A stretch of DNA of 64,000 nucleotides. Source: Flavobacterium circumlabens (GTDB taxonomy: Bacteria; Bacteroidota; Bacteroidia; Flavobacteriales; Flavobacteriaceae). Shown here piece by piece: positions 1-8,451 of the stretch. Every line of letters starts with the position of its first letter. Position 1 is the first letter of the stretch. The translations under genes were made by a program, and so were the position numbers. The stretch is from positions 62,001 through 126,000 of the forward strand of contig NZ_SLWA01000011.1 in the NCBI RefSeq assembly GCF_004345565.1. The letters are read 5' to 3'. The notes under the pieces were generated by a model, which worked only from the letters and a program-made list of their open reading frames with translations, made no database searches and was not told the origin of the DNA.

Positions 1-651
1 ATCTGCAAAACGGGGTCCTGAGAAGTTAATAGTGTCAATTTCAAGCTGGTCTTTATCTAAGTGATCGTATAAATAACGAAGTAATCGTTTTGGATCGTTG
101 TATTTGTAAAAAGCACCGTAAATTAAGTTTACACCTAAAATCCCAAGTGTTTCCTGTTGTAGTCTTGCGTCAGTTTCTTTAAAACGAATGTGCAGAATAA
201 TTTCGTTGTAAGCTTCGTCCGGTTCTATCTGGTATCGTATTCCAACCCAGCCGTGACCTTTAAATTGTTTGGCAAAGTCAATAGTTGCAACGGTATTGGC
301 GTAACTAAAGAAAAGCTTGTTGGGGTGTTTTTCACGGCTCAGACGCTCTTCGATAAGTTCACCTTCAAAGGTTAACATTTTTTTGAGTCGGTTTTCGGTT
401 ACGTACCTTCCGTCACCTTCAATTCCGTAAACGGCGTCACTAAAATCTTTGTCATAGGCAGACATTGCTTTTGCAATAGTTCCCGATGAACCTCCGGACC
501 TGAAAAAATGCCTGACCGTTTCTTGTCCAGCACCGATTTCAGCAAATGTTCCGTAAATATTCTCGTTTAAATTAATGCGTAACGCTTTGTCTTTTATAGA
601 AGGAATCTGTTCGATGACCTTGTCACCTTTGAGTTTTATTTCTGTACCCAT
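1..651 (-). CDS. Conserved protein of unknown function, C-terminus off the window
   Basis: The minus-strand frame is open from an ATG at 651 to the window edge, giving 217 residues. It starts MGTEIKLKGDKVIEQIPS and contains a glycine-rich stretch (GAGQETVRHFFRSGGSSG) followed by SAYDKDFSDAVYG. There is no signal peptide or membrane segment, so a cytoplasmic protein is likely. I recognise it as a type of protein widespread in Bacteroidota but cannot assign an activity. Homologues are, to my memory, sometimes labelled TonB-dependent receptor, and nothing in this soluble-looking sequence supports that. It is divergent from the metallohydrolase at 742. The stop codon lies outside the window. Confidence 0.8.
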   Translation of the reverse strand, partial: MGTEIKLKGDKVIEQIPSIKDKALRINLNENIYGTFAEIGAGQETVRHFFRSGGSSGTIAKAMSAYDKDFSDAVYGIEGDGRYVTENRLKKMLTFEGELIEERLSREKHPNKLFFSYANTVATIDFAKQFKGHGWVGIRYQIEPDEAYNEIILHIRFKETDARLQQETLGILGVNLIYGAFYKYNDPKRLLRYLYDHLDKDQLEIDTINFSGPRFAD

Positions 652-715
652 TTTATTTTAAATAGATTTGTTACAAAGTTAGCAAATTAGGCTTCTAATG
701 AAAGAGAAATAATCC

Positions 716-723
716 TATTTTTG
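716..723 (+). promoter_or_regulatory. Candidate -7 box TATTTTTG
   Basis: TATTTTTG matches the Bacteroidota -7 consensus TAnnTTTG and lies 18 bp before the TTG start of the metallohydrolase. I see no convincing -33 TTG at the usual spacing, so this is a position-based inference. Confidence 0.4.
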
Positions 724-741
724 TAAAAAAATTAAGTTCAA

Positions 742-1506
742 TTGAAGATCTATTTTTTAGGTACCGGTACTTCTCAGGGCATCCCAATTATTGGGGTCGA
801 TCATCCCGTTTGTAATAGCACTGATGCTAAGGACAAAAGGCTTCGCGTCTCCATCTGGATCACGTGGGACACACATTCGTATGTAATAGATTGCGGTCCT
901 GATTTCAGGCAGCAAATGCTTTCCTGCGGATGCCGTAAGCTGGATGCTATTTTATTTACACACGAACATGCAGATCATACGGCAGGTTTAGACGATATTC
1001 GCCCGTTTAATTTCAGACAGGGTGAAATTCCTGTTTATGCCCATCAGCGGGTAATAGACAATCTCAGACGTCGTTTTGACTATGTTTTCGAGACCGTAAA
1101 CAAATATCCCGGAGCCCCAAGCGTAAAAACAATCGAAGTCAAAAACGATGCACCTTTTGCTGTTGGTGATAAAATGGCAATTCCGGTAAATGTTATGCAT
1201 GGTGATTTGCAGGTTTTTGGATATCGAATAGATGATTTTGCTTATCTCACAGACGTGAAAACCATTCACGAAACCGAAATTAAAAAGCTTAAAAACCTGA
1301 AAGTTTTGGTGGTGAATGCTTTACGTGTAGAGCCTCATGACACACACTTCAACCTGCAGGAAGCCCTTGATTTTATCAACTTGGTAAAACCCGAAGTTGC
1401 TTATTTAACACACATCAGCCATGTATTGGGTTTTCACGAAGAAGTGCAGCAGCAACTTCCTGAAAATGTCTTTCTGGCTTACGATAATTTAGAAATTACA
1501 ATTTAA
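742..1506 (+). CDS. MBL-fold metallohydrolase, PhnP-like
   Basis: This is a 254-residue metallo-beta-lactamase-fold hydrolase. The N-terminus MKIYFLGTGTSQGIP is typical of the PhnP/RNase Z-like branch. The metal-binding motif HEHADH is at residues 74-79, and further histidines occur in VMHGD and THISH. PhnP is a cyclic phosphodiesterase; the substrate here is unknown. The start is TTG at 742: an in-frame TAA lies at 733-735, and a later start would remove the conserved first strand. A membrane-anchored protein follows after 13 bp, so the two are probably cotranscribed. No signal peptide is visible, so it should act in the cytoplasm. Confidence 0.88.
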   Translation: MKIYFLGTGTSQGIPIIGVDHPVCNSTDAKDKRLRVSIWITWDTHSYVIDCGPDFRQQMLSCGCRKLDAILFTHEHADHTAGLDDIRPFNFRQGEIPVYAHQRVIDNLRRRFDYVFETVNKYPGAPSVKTIEVKNDAPFAVGDKMAIPVNVMHGDLQVFGYRIDDFAYLTDVKTIHETEIKKLKNLKVLVVNALRVEPHDTHFNLQEALDFINLVKPEVAYLTHISHVLGFHEEVQQQLPENVFLAYDNLEITI

Positions 1507-1519
1507 TTATATTCCAAAA

Positions 1520-2023
1520 ATGAAAAAATCCTTAATGCTTTACCTTTTTATCCTTGCGATATTAATGAATGTTTTTACGTACATGTTTTACAGCCGTGAA
1601 GTAAAATTTGGGCAGGAAAGATATGATAAAACAACGAAAAAGCTAAGAGACAGTATCAATCTGGTGACAACAAAACTGACAGAATCGAATTATTTTTCTT
1701 TGGAAAATAACGAAAATGCGCAGAACTATTTTGATAACAGTGCCTCCGGAGGCAAAGTTATTCTTTACGAAAAACTGATTCCGGTGGTAACCGAAAAATT
1801 ACTGGATTACAATTCCAGTCCAAACGGAAATCCTTATACAGGACAGGACAAAATTGAGGGTAAAAAATTTATCATCAATAAAGTTAAAATACTGAATCAC
1901 AGATGGATTATTGCAGATTACAGCAATGGCGAATATTGGGGGGAAGTGTTGTTGAAATATTTTGTTGCTGATGATGAAAGCATTACTTTTGAAGTAAACC
2001 AGTCTTTGTTGTATCAGAAATAA
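1520..2023 (+). CDS. Membrane-anchored hypothetical protein
   Basis: The product has 167 residues with one N-terminal hydrophobic segment (about residues 5-23, LMLYLFILAILMNVFTYMF) and a soluble remainder that probably faces the periplasm. The early soluble part is charged and helix-forming (RYDKTTKKLRDSINLVTTKL), and the C-terminus alternates like beta strands (NHRWIIADYSNGEYWGEVLL). I recognise no domain. It lies 13 bp after the metallohydrolase and 43 bp before a lipoprotein gene, so all three may form one unit. The ATG at 1520 places the membrane segment right at the N-terminus. Confidence 0.75.
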   Translation: MKKSLMLYLFILAILMNVFTYMFYSREVKFGQERYDKTTKKLRDSINLVTTKLTESNYFSLENNENAQNYFDNSASGGKVILYEKLIPVVTEKLLDYNSSPNGNPYTGQDKIEGKKFIINKVKILNHRWIIADYSNGEYWGEVLLKYFVADDESITFEVNQSLLYQK

Positions 2024-2066
2024 GAAAAAAATCCTGCTTTTGACAGCAGTCTAACTTATAAGAAGG

Positions 2067-2525
2067 ATGAAAAAACTACTTTTATTTTCAATTATTATTG
2101 GACTTTCTTTTTCGTGTACTAAAAAAGTCCATCAGGAAACGACTACTGTTACAAAAACCGAAGCCTTACAAAAAGATACTGTAAAAGAAGAAACTAAGCC
2201 AGAAGTGGCTGGAGGTGATGCTGATGCGCATGGATGCAAAGGTTCTGCCGGCTATACCTGGTCAGTTGTTAAGAACGAATGTGTACGATTGTTTGAAATC
2301 GGAACAAAGCTGAATCATGCAGAAGACGGAAAAACATATTCTACAGTTGCCTATGTAATTTTTGAAGGAGATAAAGCCGAACTTTTTCTGGATACACAAA
2401 AAGAAGCGATTATTTTAGAAAGAAAATCAGAAGGGGATTCCTGGGTTAATAGCGATTTGCAATTGATTCCCTGGAAAGGATATGTCCTTAAAAAAGGAGA
2501 TAAGATTATTTATACAGGACAGTAA
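2067..2525 (+). CDS. Small SPII lipoprotein
   Basis: The product has 152 residues with a lipoprotein signal: MKKLLLFSIIIGLSFSC has its lipobox cysteine at 17. A Thr/Glu-rich linker (about 18-50) follows, then a compact region beginning HGCKGSAGYTWSVVKNECV, which has two cysteines that could pair. This should be a lipid-anchored envelope protein. The GCxxSAGYTWS module looks familiar from small Bacteroidota lipoproteins, but I know no function for it. It is last in the plus-strand run and ends at a convergent boundary with a word-repeat hairpin. Confidence 0.75.
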   Translation: MKKLLLFSIIIGLSFSCTKKVHQETTTVTKTEALQKDTVKEETKPEVAGGDADAHGCKGSAGYTWSVVKNECVRLFEIGTKLNHAEDGKTYSTVAYVIFEGDKAELFLDTQKEAIILERKSEGDSWVNSDLQLIPWKGYVLKKGDKIIYTGQ

Positions 2526-2528
2526 AGT

Positions 2529-2602
2529 TTGTAGTTTTCAGTCGCAGTTTTCAGTCTGAGTATTTAAACTAAAAACTGCGACTGAAAACTGAATACTACA
2601 AA
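2529..2602. repeat. ACTGnnn-word inverted repeat at a convergent gene boundary
   Basis: The left arm (2529-2551) is built of CAGTTTTC/CAGTC words. The right arm (2572-2602) carries the complement, with ACTG recurring every 6-7 bp, and the arms pair into a long hairpin. The right arm contains the TAG stop of the esterase on the minus strand (2596-2598). It may act as a bidirectional terminator but lacks a clear U-tract. The same word family recurs at 14731-14793. Confidence 0.75.
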
Positions 2603-3240
2603 GACAGCCAGTTCTTAAAATCAAAGAAATTCTGCGGTGCAACTCCGTGACCAACCGGGTATTCTTTATACGTAACCGGAATGTTTAATTTCTCTAAGAT
2701 TGCTGGAGTTCTTCTTGCCCATTCAATCGGAATAACCTGATCTACAGTTCCGTGTGAAGCGAATATTTTTAGGTTTTTAAAGTCGTTTTTCTCAAAACCT
2801 TCTTTTATGATTTCTTCGTTAAAATAACCACTCATTGCTACAACTCGTTGTACTTTTTCAGGATAAGAAAGCGCAACAGAATAACTTAAAATAGAACCTT
2901 GGCTAAATCCAATTAAAGTCACATCATTGGTGTCAATTGGATAATTTGCAGTCAATTCATCTATAAAAGAAGCGATCGTATCTCTTGAAGTTTTGGCTTG
3001 TTCGTTATCTGAAAACTTATTCTGATCTGCGTCAAAATTGATGGCGTACCAGGCATAGGCTCCATATTGCAAATCATAAGGTGCTCTTGCCGAAATGATG
3101 TAATAATTGTCCGGAAGTTCAGAAGCAAATGAAAACAAATCAGCTTCATTGCTGCCATATCCGTGTAATAAAAGCAAAACTGGATTCTTGTCTAAGATAA
3201 CTTTTGGTTCTTGTATTTTATATTCTAAAGATAGATTCAT
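2596..3240 (-). CDS. Alpha/beta hydrolase, carboxylesterase/phospholipase family
   Basis: The product has 214 residues, the normal size for the small esterases of the phospholipase/carboxylesterase family. The oxyanion-hole segment is LLLLHGYGSNE (22-32). The nucleophile elbow GFSQG has Ser113, and the other catalytic residues are Asp167 (GTVDQVIP) and His198 (PVGHGV). There is no signal peptide, so it should be cytoplasmic and hydrolyse short acyl or thio esters; the substrate cannot be read from sequence. Its stop codon sits inside the 2529-2602 inverted repeat. Confidence 0.88.
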   Translation of the reverse strand: MNLSLEYKIQEPKVILDKNPVLLLLHGYGSNEADLFSFASELPDNYYIISARAPYDLQYGAYAWYAINFDADQNKFSDNEQAKTSRDTIASFIDELTANYPIDTNDVTLIGFSQGSILSYSVALSYPEKVQRVVAMSGYFNEEIIKEGFEKNDFKNLKIFASHGTVDQVIPIEWARRTPAILEKLNIPVTYKEYPVGHGVAPQNFFDFKNWLSL

Positions 3241-3265
3241 TTCTTGTAAAAGTTGTGAGTTTTGG

Positions 3266-3314
3266 GTTATGAGTTATGAGTTATGAGTTATGAGTTATGA
3301 GTTATGAGTTATGA
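3266..3314. repeat. Seven perfect tandem copies of GTTATGA
   Basis: The heptamer GTTATGA is repeated seven times without interruption (49 bp) between two minus-strand genes, upstream of the esterase start. The neighbouring bases (GTTGTGAGTTTTGG before, GTTGGA after) look like decayed copies. Perfect identity suggests recent expansion by slippage. No matching reverse-complement arm is nearby. Confidence 0.95.
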
Positions 3315-3373
3315 GTTGGAAATTTTCCCTTTGCCAAAACCAAAAAATCGCCTTGACAACGTTTTTCAGGTTT

Positions 3374-3415
3374 GGAATTTGGAATTTATCCCAACGCTTC
3401 GGGATTGGAATTTAT
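3374..3415. repeat. GGAATTT direct repeats around a small ATCCC/GGGAT stem
   Basis: GGAATTT occurs at 3374-3380, 3381-3387 and again after a small stem made by ATCCC (3388-3392) and GGGAT (3401-3405). It sits just 3' of the small membrane protein gene on the minus strand and could act at its 3' end. Function is inferred from position only. Confidence 0.5.
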
Positions 3416-3416
3416 T

Positions 3417-3743
3417 CTAACCAATACTTTTGAACCATTTCTGAAAAAGCTCTCCCACTAAAGGAATCGGTTTTGTATGCCCCTGTATAGCACTAAATAT
3501 TCCATAGCTCCATAAAACGGAGATACAAATCCACATCGGGAAAGTAATGAAAAAGCTGTCAAAATTGCTGATGATAGCTCCAAATGAAATGAAAGCCAGC
3601 GATAATCCCAAAGCCTGGCGAATATGAAAGGAAGCGAAACTATTTTTGTTTTCAGAGTTCATAGACATGGCAATAAGTACACCTACAATTAAAATGTAGC
3701 TGGTAATTGCAGCAGTTTTTCCCTCTTCGATCGAATTATTCAT
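3417..3743 (-). CDS. Small membrane protein, DUF4870/Tic20-like
   Basis: The product has 108 residues from the ATG at 3743 (MNNSIEEGKTAAITSYI). That start leaves a 4-bp gap after the upstream dihydroorotase-like gene, whereas an ATG at 3764 would overlap it. About three hydrophobic helices are visible (TSYILIVGVLIAMSM, LGLSLAFISFGAIISNF, ITFPMWICISVLWSYGIFSAI), separated by a conserved-looking SFHIRQALGL and ending KPIPLVGELFQKWF. The HxRQAL loop and PxxG tail resemble DUF4870-type proteins of unknown function. It is probably translated together with the upstream gene. Confidence 0.72.
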   Translation of the reverse strand: MNNSIEEGKTAAITSYILIVGVLIAMSMNSENKNSFASFHIRQALGLSLAFISFGAIISNFDSFFITFPMWICISVLWSYGIFSAIQGHTKPIPLVGELFQKWFKSIG

Positions 3744-3747
3744 GTGA

Positions 3748-5004
3748 TTATTTTGTGATAACAAGTTGATTTTGATTTAAAATTCCATAAACAGCACCTT
3801 GAATTTCTGTTCCTAAGAACGCAGAATTTTTGGATTTGGAAAGAATATTTTCTTTTGTAAAAGTTGATTTTCCTTCTGTGGTAAAAAGTGTAAAATTAGC
3901 TTTAGCACCTTCCGTAATTGCATTGTCTTGTATTCCGAAAACCGCTTTTCCTGAAGTTAGTTTTTCGATTACAGTTTCTAAAGGTAAAACAGTCAATAAA
4001 GCACCAAAAGCACTTTCGAGTCCAATGGTACCATTTTTAGCCGTATCAAATTCCATTTTCTTGAACTCAATGTCAATCGGATTATGATCGGAAGTAATCA
4101 TATCAATTGTTCCGTCAAGCACAGCATTGATAAGGGCAATCCTGTCCGTTTCATTTCGCAATGGCGGTGTTACTTTGTAGCGTGTGTCAAAACCTTCTAA
4201 TTTTTCATCGTTTAAAACCAAATGGTGAACAGCCACACTGCAGGTTACGTTGAGGCCTTTCGCTTTAGCTTCCTTAATCATGGCAGCCGATTTTGCGGTA
4301 GAAATGGTTGGTATATGAAGTTTTCCTCCTGTATATTCCAATAAAAACAAGTTTCTGGAAATCTGTAATTCTTCCGCTAAATTTGGAATTCCTTTTAAAC
4401 CTAATCGCGTAGAAACAATTCCCTCGTTTACGACACCATTTCCTTTAATGTTGGTATCTTGCGAATAGGAAATGATCAAACCATCGAAATCCTGCACATA
4501 TTGCAGGGCGATTTTCAGAAGATTGGCATTGTCAAGGCTTTTGTTATAATCTCCAAAAGCGACAGCACCCGATTTTTTCATATCAAATAATTCTGCCATA
4601 TCCTTTCCTTCACTGGATTTGGTTAAAGCTCCGATTGGGAAAAGTTCTGTTGCAAAACCATTTGCTTTGCTTTTTACAAAATTAATCTGCGATTGATTGT
4701 CGATAACAGGGAAGGAGTTGGGCTGAAGCGCAATTCCGGTAAAACCACTTTTGGCTGCAACTTTCAATCCGTTTGCGATGGTTTCCCTGTCTTCGTAACC
4801 TGGTTCTCCAAAAGAAACACTGCTGTCAAACCAGCCTTGTGAGAGATGTAGATTAACGAATTTTACTTCGGTTGTATCGTCAATATCAAGAATTGAAGGT
4901 CCTATTTTTTCTATAATACCATCTGCAATTAAAAGATCAACGGTCTGGTTGTGAAAAGAACTTTTTGAGTCGATAATTCTGGCGCTTCTGATGATTATTT
5001 TCAT
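3748..5004 (-). CDS. Dihydroorotase homologue lacking the HxH metal ligands
   Basis: The product has 418 residues and the full length and order of a class I dihydroorotase (amidohydrolase TIM barrel). The usual N-terminal DxHxHxREPG metal site reads DSSVSFGEPG here; I translated 4801-4860 to confirm it. HHLVL (compare PHHL) and TSDHNPID (compare TDHAPH) remain. Losing both first-site histidines suggests it cannot bind zinc normally. Non-catalytic dihydroorotase homologues (PyrC' of Pseudomonas) are known to scaffold aspartate transcarbamoylase, and a similar role is possible. It probably shares an operon with the VWA protein upstream and the small membrane protein downstream. Confidence 0.85.
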   Translation of the reverse strand: MKIIIRSARIIDSKSSFHNQTVDLLIADGIIEKIGPSILDIDDTTEVKFVNLHLSQGWFDSSVSFGEPGYEDRETIANGLKVAAKSGFTGIALQPNSFPVIDNQSQINFVKSKANGFATELFPIGALTKSSEGKDMAELFDMKKSGAVAFGDYNKSLDNANLLKIALQYVQDFDGLIISYSQDTNIKGNGVVNEGIVSTRLGLKGIPNLAEELQISRNLFLLEYTGGKLHIPTISTAKSAAMIKEAKAKGLNVTCSVAVHHLVLNDEKLEGFDTRYKVTPPLRNETDRIALINAVLDGTIDMITSDHNPIDIEFKKMEFDTAKNGTIGLESAFGALLTVLPLETVIEKLTSGKAVFGIQDNAITEGAKANFTLFTTEGKSTFTKENILSKSKNSAFLGTEIQGAVYGILNQNQLVITK

Positions 5005-5084
5005 ATGTAGATAAATTTATTTTGTACTGAAACCGTAAAATGATTTTTGTAAAAAGTAAAAAGCCTTTAAAAGAAAACGAAACT

Positions 5085-7013
5085 TTACTTTACAAATTTG
5101 ATAATTGCCATTTCTAATGCTAAAAATAACAGTGCAAAGATAACAAACCATTTCCAAATTTGGCTGTCAGTTCGTTCAGTTTGCAGGGTGTTAAAAATAG
5201 TCGAAAGGGTATCGGCAGTTTTAAAATCCGAAACCAAACTTGTATTGGCCTGGCTTAAATCACTTTCGCTTCGTTTGTAATTGAAACTCAGGTTTTCTAC
5301 CCAGTTTTTTTTATCAAAAGCACTATAATTTCCGGCTGTTTCAGGAAAGTCGTTAAATATTAATTTTACTTTATTATTCAATATTTGCTGAATCGGAATA
5401 AAAGAATCGTCATTTCCTTTTATCTCTAAAATAGCATCCTTCGTCAATAAAACATCCACGAAATACGGCTGATTATTACCAATAGTCAATGCATTAACTC
5501 CCGTTTTTTGGTTGTTCTGCCCCATTTTGTAAAAGAGAGGAACAATTAAAGGCGATTGCTGAAAGTTTGAATTCACAGCATTAAGAGGTGCTGAGAAAAC
5601 AGAAACTCCCGAAACCGCATTTTGAACCATTGTAAGGAATACGCTTTGGTCTTCATAAGATAAAACTGCCGGATACGGACTCGAAATGTCAAATGACTTA
5701 GCGGTTTTAGGATATTGAAAATTCGTGATTTTATTTTCAAAAACACCAGCAAACAAAGGGTGATCAAAGTTGATTTTGGTAATTAATTTACTGGTATTCT
5801 GAAGGTTTTTAAATTGAATTCTTCCAAAATTACCCAGAAAAGTATTCAGGTTGCTAATCGAACTTTTTTCAGAAGGTATGATTACTAAATTCCCGCCTTT
5901 TGATACAAATGCTTTTAAAGTGGTCTGCAAAGCCTGAGGCACTTCTTCCAGTTCATTCAGAATAATAGTATTTTGTTTTTCTAAACTATTATAATCCAGA
6001 CTGCTGAGCGAGTAGTTGTTGTAATTGAACTCAGATTGCGTGTAAATTCTCGACAAAAAGTTACTTTTTTCCGGATCTCCAATACTAATGACGTTTGTTT
6101 TCTTCGTTTTCGAAATACTGAAATAAAGCTTGTTATCGTAACTCAAGCCATTATCTTCAATCGTTACATAACCATGAAAAGCTTCTTTCGGAATTGTAAA
6201 ATTGATTTTCTTTTTCCGGTTATCAAAATTGATGATGGTTTTGGCAATCAGTTTGTTCTGATTGTAAAGTGCCATCGAAATTGGTTTGAAATCTTCTCCG
6301 TAAGCCGATAAATTCACACTGATTTCATAAAAATGATCCAGGGTCTGATTGACAAAAACGCTGTCAATCGCGACATTATTTTTTTGTTCCGCTTCCGGAA
6401 TTATAAAATAAGGTTTTTCTTCAGGATCAATATTTTTTATATCTTTTTCAGTAAGGCCAACAGCATCAGTAATGACTACAATGTCTTTTTTATGAGCAGA
6501 TTTATGCGCTTTTATTTTTGCTATTATAGCCGAAAGCTCAAACGGAGTTGCGCTGTATTTTAGATTTTGTAAAGCACTTTTGGAAGATTTAATATCGGTA
6601 TTCCAATAGTTTTCGGTATTGGTAAGCAGTGAAAAATTAGCAGTTTCCGGGGTGTTTTCCAGTAATTCCTGAACGGCTCGTTTTAGTAATTCACCCTTTT
6701 TTCCTTTTGCCTGCATACTAAAGGAATTGTCCAGAATAATATACATTTCGTTCGATACATTTTTACTGTCTTTGGCTTCGAAAAAAGGCTGTGCGAAGGC
6801 AAAAATAGCGAAAGCCAATAAGAGCAAACGGGTGGCCAGCAATAGTCTTTTTTTGATTTTAGAACTTTTACGGGTTTTAATGGAAAGTTCTTTTAAGAAA
6901 CGAACGTTCGTAAAATAGGAGGTTTTAAAACGTCGTAATTGAAACAAATGAACCAAAATAGGAACAATCAATAAAAACAGAAAGTATAGAATTTCGGGGT
7001 GTTTAAAATGCAT
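5085..7013 (-). CDS. BatA-type membrane protein with VWA domain
   Basis: The product has 642 residues. The N-terminus MHFKHPEILYFLFLLIVPILV plus a second helix (about 56-78) and the intervening FQLRRF are typical of the BatA/aerotolerance-type N-terminal domain. A von Willebrand A domain follows with the MIDAS motif DNSFS (about 92-96). The middle is beta-rich and probably periplasmic, and a last membrane helix ends the protein (WKWFVIFALLFLALEMAIIKF). Proteins of this kind are inner-membrane factors of unknown exact role. The gene is first in a minus-strand run with the dihydroorotase homologue. Confidence 0.85.
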   Translation of the reverse strand: MHFKHPEILYFLFLLIVPILVHLFQLRRFKTSYFTNVRFLKELSIKTRKSSKIKKRLLLATRLLLLAFAIFAFAQPFFEAKDSKNVSNEMYIILDNSFSMQAKGKKGELLKRAVQELLENTPETANFSLLTNTENYWNTDIKSSKSALQNLKYSATPFELSAIIAKIKAHKSAHKKDIVVITDAVGLTEKDIKNIDPEEKPYFIIPEAEQKNNVAIDSVFVNQTLDHFYEISVNLSAYGEDFKPISMALYNQNKLIAKTIINFDNRKKKINFTIPKEAFHGYVTIEDNGLSYDNKLYFSISKTKKTNVISIGDPEKSNFLSRIYTQSEFNYNNYSLSSLDYNSLEKQNTIILNELEEVPQALQTTLKAFVSKGGNLVIIPSEKSSISNLNTFLGNFGRIQFKNLQNTSKLITKINFDHPLFAGVFENKITNFQYPKTAKSFDISSPYPAVLSYEDQSVFLTMVQNAVSGVSVFSAPLNAVNSNFQQSPLIVPLFYKMGQNNQKTGVNALTIGNNQPYFVDVLLTKDAILEIKGNDDSFIPIQQILNNKVKLIFNDFPETAGNYSAFDKKNWVENLSFNYKRSESDLSQANTSLVSDFKTADTLSTIFNTLQTERTDSQIWKWFVIFALLFLALEMAIIKFVK

Positions 7014-7063
7014 TCTGGCTTTGATTTACTTCACTACGTTTGTTTTTTCGTGAAGATACTGGT

Positions 7064-7092
7064 CAAAAATACAAATTTTTAGTTAAACCAAA
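7064..7092 (-). promoter_or_regulatory. Candidate promoter of the VWA protein gene
   Basis: Read on the minus strand, TTTG (7092-7089), a 17-bp spacer and TATTTTTG (7071-7064) match the Bacteroidota -33/-7 promoter pattern. The gene starts about 50 bp downstream at 7013. Confidence 0.5.
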
Positions 7093-7223
7093 TACGTAAT
7101 ATTGGTTAAACCCTAAGTTATATGTTGCTTAAACCGTATAAGTAATGTAAGTTCATATAATTTTTGAACAAACAACAAATAAACATTTACTTATAATCTC
7201 TTCAACTACTTATATGGTTTAAG
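7082..7223. promoter_or_regulatory. Cluster of TTAAACC half-sites with two inverted repeats in a divergent promoter region
   Basis: The motif TTAAACC or its complement recurs in this stretch. CTTAAACCGTATAAGT (7128-7143) and ACTTATATGGTTTAAG (7208-7223) are complementary except at one base. An additional inverted repeat with AACCAA/TTGGTT arms surrounds TACGTA near 7086-7107. The arrangement looks like operators for a DNA-binding regulator between the divergent VWA and lactonase genes. Confidence 0.5.
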
Positions 7224-7332
7224 TGCAGGTATTTGAAAAATGTAACTTTTGTAAATTCATTTGTAATAAAAAATGGACTTCCAAAAGAGAATATTGAGTA
7301 TTTTAGCTAATTCAAAAAACAAATCAAAAAAT

Positions 7333-8445
7333 ATGAAAAGATTATATATGTTTCTTTTTTCAACTTTAGTTTTTACTACTTTCCAGGCTCAGAATAAATT
7401 CAATTTATTGGTGGGAACTTATACGAACACTTGTGAGAGTAAGGGGATTTATGTGTACGAATTCAATGCAGCTACAGGTGAATTTAAATTGAAAAATAAC
7501 TCAGAAAATGTTTTAAGTCCAAGTTATTTGTCTGTTTCAGCAGATAATAAATTTGTTTATGCCGTAAACGAGAACGGAACCCAGAGTACAGTAAGCGCTT
7601 TCGGATATAGTGCAGCAAAAGGAAAATTAACTTTTTTAAATAAAAATGATGCTTTAGGAGCAGATCCGTGTCATTTAATTAATGATGATAAAAACGTGAT
7701 AATTGCCAATTATTCAGGTGGAAATATCGCTGTCTTTAAGAAAAAACCGAACGGGAGTATTACCGAAGTACAGCAGTTAATTCAGCATGAAGGGAAAGGA
7801 ATCAACGCGGGACGTCAGGAAAAAGCGCATGTGCATATGGTTTGTTTTTCTCCTGATAAAAAGTTTGTTTTATCTAACGATTTGGGTTTAGACAAGGTTT
7901 TTATTTATAAATACAATCCAAATTCTAAAAATGAAATCCTTACTTTAAAAGAAAGCGTTGCTGTAAAAGCAGGAAGTGGCCCAAGACATTTAACTTTCAG
8001 TAAAGATGGCAAATTTGTGTATCTGATTCAGGAATTAGACGGAACACTGACTACTTTTTCGTATGATAAAAACGGAAGTTTAAAACTTGTTGGAGAAAGC
8101 AGTATTCTTCCAAAAGATTTTAAGGGAGGAACCGGAGCAGCGGCTATAAAAATTTCGCCTGACGGAAAATTTTTATACGTATCAGACCGCGTAGATGTTA
8201 ATGCTATTTCGGTTTATAAAATTCTTAAAAACGGAGGATTAGAACTGGTAGAACAATTAAGTACTTTAGGGAAAGGCCCAAGAGATTTCGCAATGGATCC
8301 AACAGGAAATTACCTTTTAGTAGCACATCAGTATACGAATGATATCATAATTTTTAAAAGAGACAAAACTACCGGAAAGCTGACCGATACTGGTAAAAAA
8401 ATAGAACTTTGTTCGCCGGTTGGACTGGTTTTTACGAAAATATAA
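7333..8445 (+). CDS. Exported lactonase, 6-phosphogluconolactonase (YbhE/Pgl) family
   Basis: From the ATG at 7333 the product has 370 residues with a cleavable signal (MKRLYMFLFSTLVFTTFQA followed by QNKF). An earlier ATG at 7273 would bury the signal behind 20 polar residues. The mature part is a seven-bladed beta-propeller lactonase: LLVGTYTNTCESKGIYVYEF, then repeated blades such as VSADNKFVYAVNENG, FSPDKKFVLSND, FSKDGKFVYLIQE and ISPDGKFLYVSDR. An exported family member is unlikely to serve the cytoplasmic pentose-phosphate pathway, so the substrate is probably an extracytoplasmic sugar lactone. It is divergent from the VWA gene. Confidence 0.85.
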   Translation: MKRLYMFLFSTLVFTTFQAQNKFNLLVGTYTNTCESKGIYVYEFNAATGEFKLKNNSENVLSPSYLSVSADNKFVYAVNENGTQSTVSAFGYSAAKGKLTFLNKNDALGADPCHLINDDKNVIIANYSGGNIAVFKKKPNGSITEVQQLIQHEGKGINAGRQEKAHVHMVCFSPDKKFVLSNDLGLDKVFIYKYNPNSKNEILTLKESVAVKAGSGPRHLTFSKDGKFVYLIQELDGTLTTFSYDKNGSLKLVGESSILPKDFKGGTGAAAIKISPDGKFLYVSDRVDVNAISVYKILKNGGLELVEQLSTLGKGPRDFAMDPTGNYLLVAHQYTNDIIIFKRDKTTGKLTDTGKKIELCSPVGLVFTKI

Positions 8446-8451
8446 GTTGTT

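Noticed and set aside
988..1269. Antisense open frames inside genes
   Set aside because: Frames such as this one, and similar ones over parC, ychF and serA, mirror well-conserved genes on the other strand and show no protein features of their own.
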